Assembly (NCBI GenBank): GCA_022361315.1
Contig: JAKSBB010001273.1
Span: 1 to 14,125 of the forward strand
Reading direction: 5' to 3'
Length of the DNA: 14,125 bases
Source of the DNA: Desulfobacterales bacterium
GTDB lineage: Bacteria > Desulfobacterota > Desulfobacteria > Desulfobacterales > Desulfobacteraceae
Part shown: positions 1 to 5,605 of the stretch, piece by piece
Layout of the letters: every line of letters begins with the position of its first letter
How positions within the stretch are numbered: the stretch's first letter is position 1
Made by a program: the position numbers and the translations under genes
The notes under the pieces: generated by a model
Database searches by the model: none
The model's input: the letters and a program-made list of their open reading frames with translations, nothing else
What the model was told of the DNA's origin: nothing

Positions 1-2
1 AG

Positions 3-263
3 AACAAGATTGATCCGGGCGATCCCATGGATAAAAACATCTATGACCTGCCCCCTGAAGAACTGGCTGAAATCCCCTCTGCTCCGGGCTCCCTGGAAGA
101 AGCCCTGGAAGCGCTTAAGTCTGACCATGACTTCCTGCTCAAGGGTGATGTGTTCACTAAAGACGTTATTGATTACTGGATTGACTACAAGATGGAAAAC
201 GAAGTTAAACCGGTTATCAGCCGTCCCCATCCCCATGAGTTCTACCTGTATTATGACATCTAA
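3..263 (+). CDS. glnA: Glutamine synthetase type I, C-terminal 86 residues (5' truncated by window edge)
   Basis: Glutamine synthetase makes glutamine from glutamate, ammonia and ATP in the cytoplasm. Only the C-terminal 86 residues are present; the frame is open from the window edge and ends at TAA 261-263. The segment NIYDLPPEE matches the stretch around the adenylylated tyrosine of enterobacterial GlnA (Tyr397 in E. coli). Here that tyrosine is codon 42-44. The motifs [20 protein letters not shown] and the terminal [13 protein letters not shown] follow the family's C-terminal pattern closely. The conserved tyrosine suggests a GSI-beta enzyme controlled by adenylylation (GlnE); that control is inferred from the family. 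Methionine codons inside this frame, such as 27, are internal and not starts. Two intrinsic terminators follow, so glnA ends its transcript here. Confidence 0.95.
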   Translation, partial: NKIDPGDPMDKNIYDLPPEELAEIPSAPGSLEEALEALKSDHDFLLKGDVFTKDVIDYWIDYKMENEVKPVISRPHPHEFYLYYDI

Positions 264-272
264 TCCATAACA

Positions 273-308
273 CTTTGGGGTGCGGCAACTGCCGCACCCC
301 AAGGTTTT
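273..308 (+). terminator. Intrinsic terminator after glnA (first of two)
   Basis: A 14-bp stem pairs 273-286 with 291-304. It is perfect for the inner 12 bp (TTGGGGTGCGGC), the next pair out is a T-G wobble, and the loop is AACT. Four T residues follow (305-308). It lies 10 bp after the glnA stop codon. Confidence 0.8.
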
Positions 309-345
309 GTACCGAGCACCTCCTGTGCGGATTGGGTTGACCATT

Positions 346-381
346 GGCCCGGACACCTTACGGTTTCCGGGCCTTCTTTTT
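346..381 (+). terminator. Second intrinsic terminator after glnA
   Basis: The stem GGCCCGGA (346-353) pairs with TCCGGGCC (366-373). Inner ACC/GGT pairs form after one mismatch, around a TTAC loop. The stem is followed by the T-rich tract TTCTTTTT (374-381). Together with the hairpin at 273-308 it forms a tandem terminator that insulates the downstream gene from glnA. Confidence 0.85.
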
Positions 382-512
382 GTGGAGATTTTTTAATGTG
401 CTCCGGTCGGAAATTTAATGCATTCCGTTTCAAAATAAGTTATATAGTGACGGATTAACACCAAAGTACGAGAATAAAACGGCCAGACAAGGGAGCTGAT
501 ACGTTAAACTCT

Positions 513-1397
513 ATGGAAACCCAACACACGCCATCCGGACCCATGCGATTCCCCCTGTTTTTACTGATTCTTACCCTGCTGCTTTTCCCGGGCTTAGCCA
601 TTGGAAAAACCCCGGCCAAAGGTGACGAACTTAAGCCGCTCACCCAGCGGCTGGTCAAGGACGGCTTTGATGCCCAAAAGATAGAGACCCTCTTTGCCAA
701 AGAAAAGGTATTTTTCAATCCTGCCGGTGTCTCCCTGTTTTTCATCCACTCGGAATCCAGCCTGAACTACGATCAGTTCATATCCAAAAAATCCATTGCC
801 AATGCAAAGAAGTACATGGCCACCCATAAGGAAAGTCTGGATCTGGCTGAAAAAAAGTTCGGGGTGGATAAAACCGTAATCACCGCCATCATCCTGGTGG
901 AAACCCGTCTGGGTACTTATCTCGGCAAACGGACCGTGATCAACACACTGTCCACCATGGCTGCCCTGACCGATCCCGTACTCCAGGAAAAGATCTGGGC
1001 CTTCATCCCGGATAAAAAGAAACCCAAACGGGCCACCTTTGACAAAAAAGTCGCCAAACGCACCAAGTGGGGCTATGCGGAACTCAAAGCCCTGATCAAG
1101 TTTGCCGACCGGGAAGGCATTGACCCTGTTGCCATCAAAGGCTCCTATGCCGGCGCCATGGGCATCCCCCAGTTCATGCCCTCCAATGCCCTGACCCTGG
1201 CCAAAGACGGTAACAAAGACGGCAAGGTGGACCTGTTTACCCACCACGACGCCATCTTCTCCGTGGCCAACTATCTGAAGCACCACGGCTGGAAACCCGG
1301 CATCAGCCGCCAGCAGCAGCACAAGGTGCTGTTCAGGTACAACCACAGCAACTACTACGTGGACACCCTGCTGAAAATTTCAGACAAATTAAAATAA
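513..1397 (+). CDS. mltB: MltB-type lytic murein transglycosylase (GH103 / SLT_2)
   Basis: Lytic transglycosylases of this family cleave the MurNAc-GlcNAc bond of peptidoglycan and leave 1,6-anhydroMurNAc ends; they act in the periplasm. The 294-aa product has a hydrophobic N-terminal segment at residues 12-30 without a lipobox cysteine, so it is probably exported by Sec rather than lipidated. The catalytic glutamate is expected at E130 in ILVETRLGTYLGKR. The motif GSYAGAMGIPQFMPS (210-224) is diagnostic of the family. It is followed by DGNKDGKVD (232-240), which resembles the EF-hand-like calcium site of E. coli Slt35, and then by AIFSVANYLKHHGW. The start at 513 has a GGGAG 17 nt upstream, which is long. 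ATG 543 would leave a shorter signal peptide (MRFPLFLLIL) but has no good ribosome site. The symbol reflects family membership. Confidence 0.9.
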   Translation: METQHTPSGPMRFPLFLLILTLLLFPGLAIGKTPAKGDELKPLTQRLVKDGFDAQKIETLFAKEKVFFNPAGVSLFFIHSESSLNYDQFISKKSIANAKKYMATHKESLDLAEKKFGVDKTVITAIILVETRLGTYLGKRTVINTLSTMAALTDPVLQEKIWAFIPDKKKPKRATFDKKVAKRTKWGYAELKALIKFADREGIDPVAIKGSYAGAMGIPQFMPSNALTLAKDGNKDGKVDLFTHHDAIFSVANYLKHHGWKPGISRQQQHKVLFRYNHSNYYVDTLLKISDKLK

Positions 1398-1439
1398 CCC
1401 CGGACAAATAAAACCGACAGAGAAAGACCTGCAATACAT

Positions 1440-1643
1440 ATGGATAATATTGTAATCACCGTTTTAATCGTGGCTGTCGTCTCCTTCGGCCTGACCATGC
1501 TGGCCCTGGTGGACATCATCAAAAAAGACTTCCCCTCGGTCAAAGAGAAGTTTGTCTGGCACATGGTGGCCGTCATCCCCATTGTGGGCTGGCTGATCTA
1601 CTATGCCATCGGGGCAAAGAAGGGCACGAAAAAGACCTTTTAG
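1440..1643 (+). CDS. Small PLDc_N-like two-helix membrane protein
   Basis: This 67-aa protein has two predicted membrane helices, at about residues 4-24 and 39-60. The pattern LALVDIIKKDFPSVKEKFVW, then PIVGWLIYYAIG, then a basic tail (KKGTKK) matches the PLDc_N domain. That domain is found at the N-terminus of cardiolipin synthases and also as stand-alone small proteins. No catalytic HKD motif is present, so it is not an enzyme by itself. It begins 42 bp after the transglycosylase stop and is likely on the same transcript. The ribosome site is weak (AGAAAG, about 13 nt upstream). A short AT-rich hairpin (TAGCTT/AAGCTA, 1646-1660) follows the stop codon and might act as a weak terminator. The function of stand-alone PLDc_N proteins is not established. 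Confidence 0.75.
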   Translation: MDNIVITVLIVAVVSFGLTMLALVDIIKKDFPSVKEKFVWHMVAVIPIVGWLIYYAIGAKKGTKKTF

Positions 1644-1668
1644 CTTAGCTTTCCAAGCTACAATTTGT

Positions 1669-1696
1669 TTGACTTTTATTTGATTTCGGTATAAAT
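1669..1696 (+). promoter_or_regulatory. Candidate sigma-70 promoter for tRNA-Glu
   Basis: A -35-like TTGACT (1669-1674) is followed after 15-16 bp by TATAAA/ATAAAT (1690-1696). Transcription would begin near 1703, about 15 nt before the tRNA. The -35 matches consensus at five of six positions; the spacer is slightly short. Confidence 0.55.
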
Positions 1697-1717
1697 ACGC
1701 AAGATCTGAGTTGATGT

Positions 1718-1792
1718 GGTCCCATCGTCTAGCGGTTAGGACGCTGGCCTCTCACGCCGGAAACCGGGGTTCGATTCCCCGTGGGATCACCA
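1718..1792 (+). tRNA. tRNA-Glu (anticodon CTC)
   Basis: The 75-nt gene folds as a full cloverleaf. The acceptor GGTCCCA pairs with TGGGATC (one G-U pair). The D arm GTCTAGCGGTTAGGAC is typical of tRNA-Glu. The anticodon stem CTGGC/GCCGG encloses CTCTCAC with anticodon CTC at 1751-1753. The T arm is CGGGG-TTCGATT-CCCCG. The CCA end is encoded (1790-1792). A second copy of its 3' end lies 1,100 bp downstream, which marks this gene as an integration target. Confidence 0.97.
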
Positions 1793-1793
1793 C
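1776..1793 (+). repeat. att-like direct repeat, left copy (3' end of tRNA-Glu)
   Basis: The 18-nt sequence TCCCCGTGGGATCACCAC covers the T-arm/acceptor end and CCA of tRNA-Glu. It matches 2876-2893 at 17 of 18 positions. In a tRNA-targeted insertion this copy would be the element-supplied end that restored the tRNA gene. Confidence 0.75.
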
Positions 1794-1805
1794 TTAGAAA
1801 ATCGG

Positions 1806-1841
1806 GGCTTTTAGCGGTTTGCTGAAGGCCTTTTTGTTTTT
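1806..1841 (+). terminator. Intrinsic terminator of tRNA-Glu
   Basis: A 10-bp stem pairs GGCTTTTAGC (1806-1815) with GCTGAAGGCC (1821-1830), with two G-U pairs and loop GGTTT. A T-rich run (TTTTTGTTTTT, 1831-1841) follows. It is 13 nt after the tRNA CCA end. Confidence 0.85.
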
Positions 1842-1877
1842 AGGGCCACCATCATACTGGCCTTCCCGCCAAACCAA

Positions 1878-1906
1878 TGGATAGAACGTCATTAGGTAAT
1901 TATAAT
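1878..1906 (+). promoter_or_regulatory. Candidate sigma-70 promoter for the DUF3127 gene
   Basis: A perfect -10 TATAAT (1901-1906) lies 17 bp after TGGATA (1878-1883), which matches the -35 consensus at four of six positions. Initiation near 1912-1914 would give a very short leader that contains little more than the AGGTG ribosome site. Confidence 0.55.
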
Positions 1907-1927
1907 AATTTTTAGGTGATAAAGATC

Positions 1928-2293
1928 ATGGAAATTAAGGCCAAGCTACTTGAAACTTTTGAAATCCAGGAGATTTCACCCACGTTCAAGAAAAGAGAAT
2001 TTGTAGTCGAATATGCAGAAAACCCCAACTACCCTGAATTTATAAAATTTGAGCTTATTCAGGACAAATGCGAACTGCTTGATAAATTCTCCAGCGGTCA
2101 AGAGATTGAAGTTCATTTCAATCTGAAAGGTCGAAAATGGACCAGTCCCAAAGGTGAAACGAAATACTTCAATACACTACAAGCATGGAGAATTTTGGCA
2201 GTCGACAATGAACAAACCGAACAGCCACCGATGAATGAGCCTCCTGATTTTGATCAAGCACCACCTCTTAAAGATGACGACATTCCATTTTAG
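1928..2293 (+). CDS. DUF3127-like protein with SSB-type acidic C-terminal tail
   Basis: The 121-aa product begins MEIKAKLLETFEIQEI and has a strand-rich core: REFVVEY at 23-29, FIKFELIQDKCELLDKF at 38-54, GQEIEVHFNLKGRKW at 57-71, and FNTLQAWRI at 81-89. This is the pattern of DUF3127, a small family thought to adopt an OB-like fold. A proline- and acid-rich linker (about 99-115) leads to a terminal DDDIPF (116-121). That hexapeptide is identical to the E. coli SSB C-terminal peptide, which recruits repair and replication proteins. A role in single-stranded DNA metabolism is therefore likely but inferred. ATG 1928 is preferred over the in-frame GTG at 1916 because AGGTG (1914-1918) sits 9 nt upstream of it and the family starts at MEI. 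Codon use is AT-rich compared with neighbours, in line with acquisition at the tRNA. Confidence 0.75.
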   Translation: MEIKAKLLETFEIQEISPTFKKREFVVEYAENPNYPEFIKFELIQDKCELLDKFSSGQEIEVHFNLKGRKWTSPKGETKYFNTLQAWRILAVDNEQTEQPPMNEPPDFDQAPPLKDDDIPF

Positions 2294-2367
2294 TCTGGAT
2301 ATTTCAAATCAGAATTCCCGGCAACCCCACTTCCCTCCAACGTTCAGTTTACGCCTACAAAGCGGAT

Positions 2368-2523
2368 TCAACCCATAGCGGAAGTGGTGTTGGCTTGGTC
2401 GGATGCCACGGGCATCAAATCCCACAGCACTCGAAATTTCATCTTCTTTTTTTCAGTTGCTTTCCAAGCACGGGTCAAGATAATCTCCAGTAAAATCGAT
2501 TCCCCAAAACCGTTACGGAACAT
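2368..2523 (-). CDS. Possible small or decayed ORF, 51 aa, unknown
   Basis: On the minus strand an ATG-to-TGA frame of 51 codons runs through most of the gap between the two island genes. It includes LLEIILTRAWKATEKKK and RVLWDLMPVASDQ, a plausible-looking mix of helix and polar residues. The frame remains open upstream of the ATG for about 11 more codons, into the 5' part of the neighbouring plus-strand ORF. No convincing ribosome site precedes the ATG. The opposite strand is also open over the same stretch. I do not recognise a family. It could be a fragment of a once longer gene or a chance open frame. Confidence 0.2.
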   Translation of the reverse strand: MFRNGFGESILLEIILTRAWKATEKKKMKFRVLWDLMPVASDQANTTSAMG

Positions 2524-2535
2524 TTTTTCACATCG

Positions 2536-2853
2536 ATGCTGACAAAAAACAAGAAACTACACTGGATATTAATCAACCTGCTCGTATATACATTAAGCGC
2601 CTTAGCATCTTCTATTGTTAATTGCTACTTTGGATCATTCTGTATATCTGAAGGTAAAATAGGATTTTTAGATATCGTCTTATTCCCTCTAACCGTCGTC
2701 GTATGCTGGGCTTTTACCTGGTGTTTAATATGCGCCTTTCTCAGACTTGAATATAAGCAGGGGGATAAACTAAACGGGTTTAAAGCTGTAATCTCTTATA
2801 TCGTAGCATTAATATGCGGCTACTTTTATCCGTTTATGTTAATAGGGGGATGA
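2536..2853 (+). CDS. Hypothetical small membrane protein, 105 aa
   Basis: The product has three likely membrane segments: about residues 9-28 (WILINLLVYTLSALASSIV), 44-68 (FLDIVLFPLTVVVCWAFTWCLICAF) and 84-103 (VISYIVALICGYFYPFMLIG). They are joined by a polar loop with LEYKQGDKLNG, and the N-terminus is basic (LTKNKK). I do not recognise a family. It is AT-rich like the DUF3127 gene and lies inside the tRNA-Glu-bounded insert. No good ribosome site precedes ATG 2536, which lowers confidence in the start. A terminator follows at 2906. Membrane localisation is the only property the sequence supports. Confidence 0.5.
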   Translation: MLTKNKKLHWILINLLVYTLSALASSIVNCYFGSFCISEGKIGFLDIVLFPLTVVVCWAFTWCLICAFLRLEYKQGDKLNGFKAVISYIVALICGYFYPFMLIGG

Positions 2854-2875
2854 CAGGCGAAATCAGATATTAGAA

Positions 2876-2893
2876 TCCCCGCGGGATCACCAC
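2876..2893 (+). repeat. att-like direct repeat, right copy (displaced tRNA-Glu 3' fragment)
   Basis: TCCCCGCGGGATCACCAC matches 17 of 18 bases of the tRNA-Glu 3' end at 1776-1793, including the CCA. The rest of the tRNA is absent upstream, so this is a fragment and not a gene. The similarity continues more weakly into the terminator that follows. Confidence 0.75.
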
Positions 2894-2905
2894 CATGAGG
2901 ATAAG

Positions 2906-2942
2906 GGCTTTCAGCAATTTCATGAAAGCCTTTTTTGCTTTT
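2906..2942 (+). terminator. Intrinsic terminator after the tRNA-Glu fragment
   Basis: A perfect 8-bp stem pairs GGCTTTCA (2906-2913) with TGAAAGCC (2923-2930), followed by TTTTTTGCTTTT. Its layout and sequence resemble the terminator after intact tRNA-Glu (1806-1841), so it is probably the original tRNA terminator. It would also end transcription from the island. Confidence 0.8.
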
Positions 2943-3027
2943 CCGGTCCTTTGAAAATTTTTCTTTGGCGCAATTATCATTTCACACAGTCTCAATATCA
3001 ATGGATTACAAAAAAACTACACTCTAT

Positions 3028-3056
3028 CCTTGACAAACAGATGCCAGATAGGTTAG
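3028..3056 (+). promoter_or_regulatory. Weak candidate promoter upstream of tRNA-Leu
   Basis: A perfect -35 TTGACA (3028-3033) is followed 17 bp later by a poor -10 (TTAGTT, 3051-3056). A transcript from here would have a leader of about 120 nt, with hairpin potential, before tRNA-Leu. No better promoter is visible closer to the tRNA: the TATAAA at 3179-3184 is too near the tRNA 5' end to be its -10. Confidence 0.3.
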
Positions 3057-3186
3057 TTCCCTCAGGTCCCCATAAGTTGGATGATCTGGTCTGTGAGCCG
3101 GTCTCACACCAGTGACATCAAAATGAACCGGGCAATTCCCCTTCAGCCAAGGCAAATGGAGCTGAGGGGATAAACAAATATAAAAT

Positions 3187-3271
3187 GCCGAAGTGGTGGA
3201 ATTGGTAGACACGCACGCTTGAGGGGCGTGTGGGGCAACCCGTGGGAGTTCAAATCTCCCCTTCGGCACCA
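3187..3271 (+). tRNA. tRNA-Leu (anticodon GAG)
   Basis: This 85-nt class II tRNA has acceptor GCCGAAG/CTTCGGC. The D arm GTGGAATTGGTAGACAC is typical of tRNA-Leu. The anticodon stem CACGC/GCGTG encloses TTGAGGG with GAG at 3221-3223. A variable arm (GGG/CCC) is present, the T arm is GGGAG-TTCAAAT-CTCCC, and the CCA end is encoded (3269-3271). No clear intrinsic terminator follows. Confidence 0.97.
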
Positions 3272-3652
3272 TATCTTTAAAAGCCACGTAAAACATTTTG
3301 TCCTTTTTACGACATTCCCTGCCGGAAGCTCTCTCTTTACTAATCTTTTATGGTTCTACGCCCCTGTTTTAGGCCCAAAATAATACAATATGTTCACGCC
3401 TTTCAGGGCACCCTTGCTTGTGCCCCTCTTTGTCCTATCTTTAAGCGCCGAATCGATACACTTCCGACTAATACTGTATAACTTTTATATTTATATACAT
3501 TAGATATATATCAGAAGCCACTCATATACAGTATTAGGTACAGTAAGAAACTTTGTATATAGCCCGATTTTTTGGTAACACACAATGGTATAAGAAAATG
3601 CCGACACGTATCATTTCCGAATATCGATCATCTTATCCCCGTGAAGTTCCCA
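3272..3652. other. AT-rich intergenic region without a recognisable gene
   Basis: No supported coding region lies between tRNA-Leu and the end of the convergent amidohydrolase gene. The stretch holds a 6-bp hairpin GGGCAC/GTGCCC (3406-3425) and a perfect 13-bp inverted repeat (3468-3480 / 3525-3537) around a very AT-rich centre. No T-tract terminator for the minus-strand gene is evident. The plus-strand open frame that begins near 3572 is mostly antisense to the amidohydrolase and is not supported. Confidence 0.6.
3468..3537. repeat. Perfect 13-bp inverted repeat with 44-bp AT-rich spacer
   Basis: CTAATACTGTATA (3468-3480) and its exact reverse complement TATACAGTATTAG (3525-3537) flank 44 bp dominated by TATA runs. 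No T-tract follows on either strand, so it is not an obvious terminator. Each arm resembles a LexA half-site, but the CTG-N10-CAG spacing is absent. The role is unknown. Confidence 0.65.
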
Positions 3653-5263
3653 TCAATCAATCAAACGGCCACCCAGAAAGGTCATCTCCACACGAATATC
3701 TTTGATCAACTTTTTATCCATGGTCAATGGATCACTATCAAGCACAACCAGATCAGCCAGTTTCCCAACCTCGATCGAGCCTTTAGTATTTTCCTCGAAA
3801 GCAGACCAGGCCGCATTGATGGTGTACATTGCAAGGCCGTCGTAGACATCCACAGCCTCACCGGGGAGCCAGGCATCCCTGTTCACAATAGCATCAATAC
3901 CCTGGAAGACATTGGCGGCTTCATCACTGAAGGTGCAGGGCACATCCGAACTGCCGGTTACATTTACCCCATAGTCCATGCAGGTTTTCCAGGCGTGGCA
4001 CTGGGAGGCCCTCGCCTTTCCTAACCGGTGCTCAATCAACGGATAGTCCGTAGCAGTCTGAAGGGGCTGGATATTAATGGACAACCCCATGCGGCCGATT
4101 CGCTCATACAGTTCATAGGTGCCGATCTGGCAATGAACGATGCGGTGCCGGAGATCTTTACCGCCCTCTTCCGCCACAGCTTCATAACACCGGACCACCT
4201 GCTCCAGCGAGCCGTCACCGATACTGTGCAGGCAGACCTGCATATCATTGTCATGGGCGATTTTAACCATGTCGGCAAGCTCATCATCACGGTAAACATA
4301 GATCCCCCGCTGGCCTGGCTCGTCCGTATAATCTTCGGCCAGGGCTGCCGTCCGCGCCCCAAGCGTACCGTCGGTCCAGAGCTTCATGGGCCCCATCCGG
4401 AAAAAATCATCTCCATCCCCCGTGCGCAGGGGCTGTTCCAGGAATGCCGACAGATCTGCCTTTCTCGGCAGCGACACCTTCTGATATACCCTGAGGGGCA
4501 TATTATCCTCCCAAATCAGTTCCCGATACGCCTCATGGATGTCACCCAAATCCCCGGCATATCCGAGATCATAGGAATCCTCCGTATGGATGGAGGTGAT
4601 CCCGAATCTGGCCAGCTCAAGGCCACCGGTTCGGATGGCCCGTTTCAAATCCTCCACCGTCCGGGATTTGGACATCTGCTTTTTGAACCACTCAAGGGAG
4701 GCTTCCCGGATCACCCCGTTGGGGCTGCCGTCCTCATAGGTGTCAAAGCTGCCGCCGCGGATATATGTATCTTTATCCACTCCTGCCAGCTCCAGGGCCA
4801 GATCGTTGGTGATGCCGATGTGGCCGTCGGTTCTCAGCAAAAGGATCGGATGTGTCTCGGAAATACGATTCATGACCCGTGTGGTGGGAAACGCGTTTAT
4901 ATCGGTGAACTCGTTCTGGTTGAATCCCCGGCCCAGAATCCAGGTACCTTCGGGGATGTTATTATCACGGATATAGGATTGACAGATCTCCACCAGTTCC
5001 GCCTGTGAGGTAACATTCAGAAGGTCTATGGATTCAAAGGAAAATCCGAACCCCAGCAAATGGGTGTGGGTATCAATAAAACCGGGCAGAAGGGTTTTCC
5101 CTTTCAGGTCAATTACCCGGGTATTCCCGTCCGTCACGGCCAGGATGTCTTCGTTGTCCCCCACCCGGATGATCCGGTCATCTCCTACAGCAACGGCTTG
5201 GGCAACCGTCCTCTCTTTCATGGTGATCACATTGCCGTTGATAAATGCCAGGGTTACCGTCAT
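3653..5263 (-). CDS. Metal-dependent amidohydrolase, YtcJ/Amidohydro_3 type
   Basis: This 536-aa protein has the composite amidohydrolase fold. A short beta domain (residues 1-57) precedes LLPGFIDTHTHLLGFG, whose H66-x-H68 is the metal-binding pair. RTDGHIGITNDLAL (144-157) is typical of the Amidohydro_3/YtcJ group, as is GPMKLWTDGTLGARTAAL (291-308). Further candidate metal or catalytic residues are H346 (LHSIGD), H377 (RIVHCQ) and D440 (GSSDVP). The C-terminal KGSIEVGKLADLVVLDSDPL closes the beta domain. Family members hydrolyse amide or related C-N bonds; the substrate cannot be read from sequence. There is no signal peptide, so it should be cytoplasmic. The start is supported by AAGGA about 6 nt upstream. 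It is divergent from the sensor kinase gene, across 331 bp. Length is normal for the family. Confidence 0.88.
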   Translation of the reverse strand: MTVTLAFINGNVITMKERTVAQAVAVGDDRIIRVGDNEDILAVTDGNTRVIDLKGKTLLPGFIDTHTHLLGFGFSFESIDLLNVTSQAELVEICQSYIRDNNIPEGTWILGRGFNQNEFTDINAFPTTRVMNRISETHPILLLRTDGHIGITNDLALELAGVDKDTYIRGGSFDTYEDGSPNGVIREASLEWFKKQMSKSRTVEDLKRAIRTGGLELARFGITSIHTEDSYDLGYAGDLGDIHEAYRELIWEDNMPLRVYQKVSLPRKADLSAFLEQPLRTGDGDDFFRMGPMKLWTDGTLGARTAALAEDYTDEPGQRGIYVYRDDELADMVKIAHDNDMQVCLHSIGDGSLEQVVRCYEAVAEEGGKDLRHRIVHCQIGTYELYERIGRMGLSINIQPLQTATDYPLIEHRLGKARASQCHAWKTCMDYGVNVTGSSDVPCTFSDEAANVFQGIDAIVNRDAWLPGEAVDVYDGLAMYTINAAWSAFEENTKGSIEVGKLADLVVLDSDPLTMDKKLIKDIRVEMTFLGGRLID

Positions 5264-5297
5264 GACTTTTCCTTTAATTTCCCGATTGATAGCGCCA

Positions 5298-5315
5298 CCG
5301 GTTTATCAGAACCGG
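5298..5315. promoter_or_regulatory. Palindrome upstream of amidohydrolase, possible operator
   Basis: CCGGTT (5298-5303) and AACCGG (5310-5315) form a perfect inverted repeat with a 6-bp centre, 35 bp upstream of the amidohydrolase start codon and in the divergent intergenic region. The position suits an operator, but no binding protein or matching second site is identified. Confidence 0.25.
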
Positions 5316-5447
5316 ATCGATTCTTTTACCACAGGGACGGAGGCAAATCCAAGCCCCTTGCGGCATATGAATTTCCTTTCCATTTCTGTTCATTTAGTCT
5401 ACAACTATGCAAATTATTCGTCTTTTTCTCAATAAAAGGCGTCAAAA

Positions 5448-5605
5448 TGAGGTATGGCACAATATCCATAGCGGGCCATGCCGGGGCTGCAACAGACAAA
5501 CGGGATACTGAAATTCTTACCATGGCATACCCGATCAAAAAAGAATCCGATTTTCATAACCAGGACAGCCTGAAGGCCAACAGGGAGAGCCCCGATGCCA
5601 AATAA
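5448..5605 (+). CDS. Possible 52-aa leader ORF overlapping the kinase start
   Basis: An ATG at 5448 has AAAGG about 9 nt upstream and opens a 52-codon frame that ends at TAA 5603-5605. It overlaps the start of the kinase gene by 11 bp, which would allow translational coupling. The product (MRYGTISIAGHAGAATDKRD...) has no recognised motif and no membrane segment. It may be a leader peptide gene or a chance frame; the evidence is only the ribosome site and the overlap. Confidence 0.22.

Larger units (their letters stand above)
1794..2893. mobile_element. Putative 1.1-kb tRNA-Glu integration remnant (mini-island)
   Basis: The segment lies between two near-identical copies of the tRNA-Glu 3' end. 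It is visibly more AT-rich than the flanking genes and encodes an SSB-tailed DUF3127 protein and a small membrane protein. Each copy of the tRNA end is followed by its own terminator hairpin with related sequence. That fits an element that brought its own tRNA end plus terminator and displaced the native ones to 2876-2942. No integrase, excisionase or transposase is recognisable, so the segment is either a decayed remnant or moved by an enzyme encoded elsewhere. A local duplication of the tRNA 3' region is the alternative. Confidence 0.5.

Noticed and set aside
594..1346. 250-aa minus-strand ORF
   Set aside because: Antisense to the MltB-type gene, whose catalytic motifs are clear. The composition (Gly, Val, His, Phe rich) is typical of a shadow frame.
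3138..3151. Partial copy of the tRNA-Leu 3' end as a second integration scar
   Set aside because: Only a short CCCCTTCAGC versus CCCCTTCGGC match, upstream of the tRNA and part of a hairpin. Too short and wrongly placed for an att site.
3024..3296. Minus-strand 90-aa ORF containing [16 protein letters not shown]
   Set aside because: It is the antisense translation of tRNA-Leu, a common spurious protein in annotations. The rest covers a non-coding segment with no ribosome site.
3474..3530. LexA (SOS) operator
   Set aside because: The arms resemble LexA half-sites, but CTG-N10-CAG spacing is absent and the half-sites are 44 bp apart.
4028..5008. 326-aa plus-strand ORF
   Set aside because: Antisense to the amidohydrolase, which has its full set of metal-binding motifs. 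No domain is recognisable in the mirror frame.
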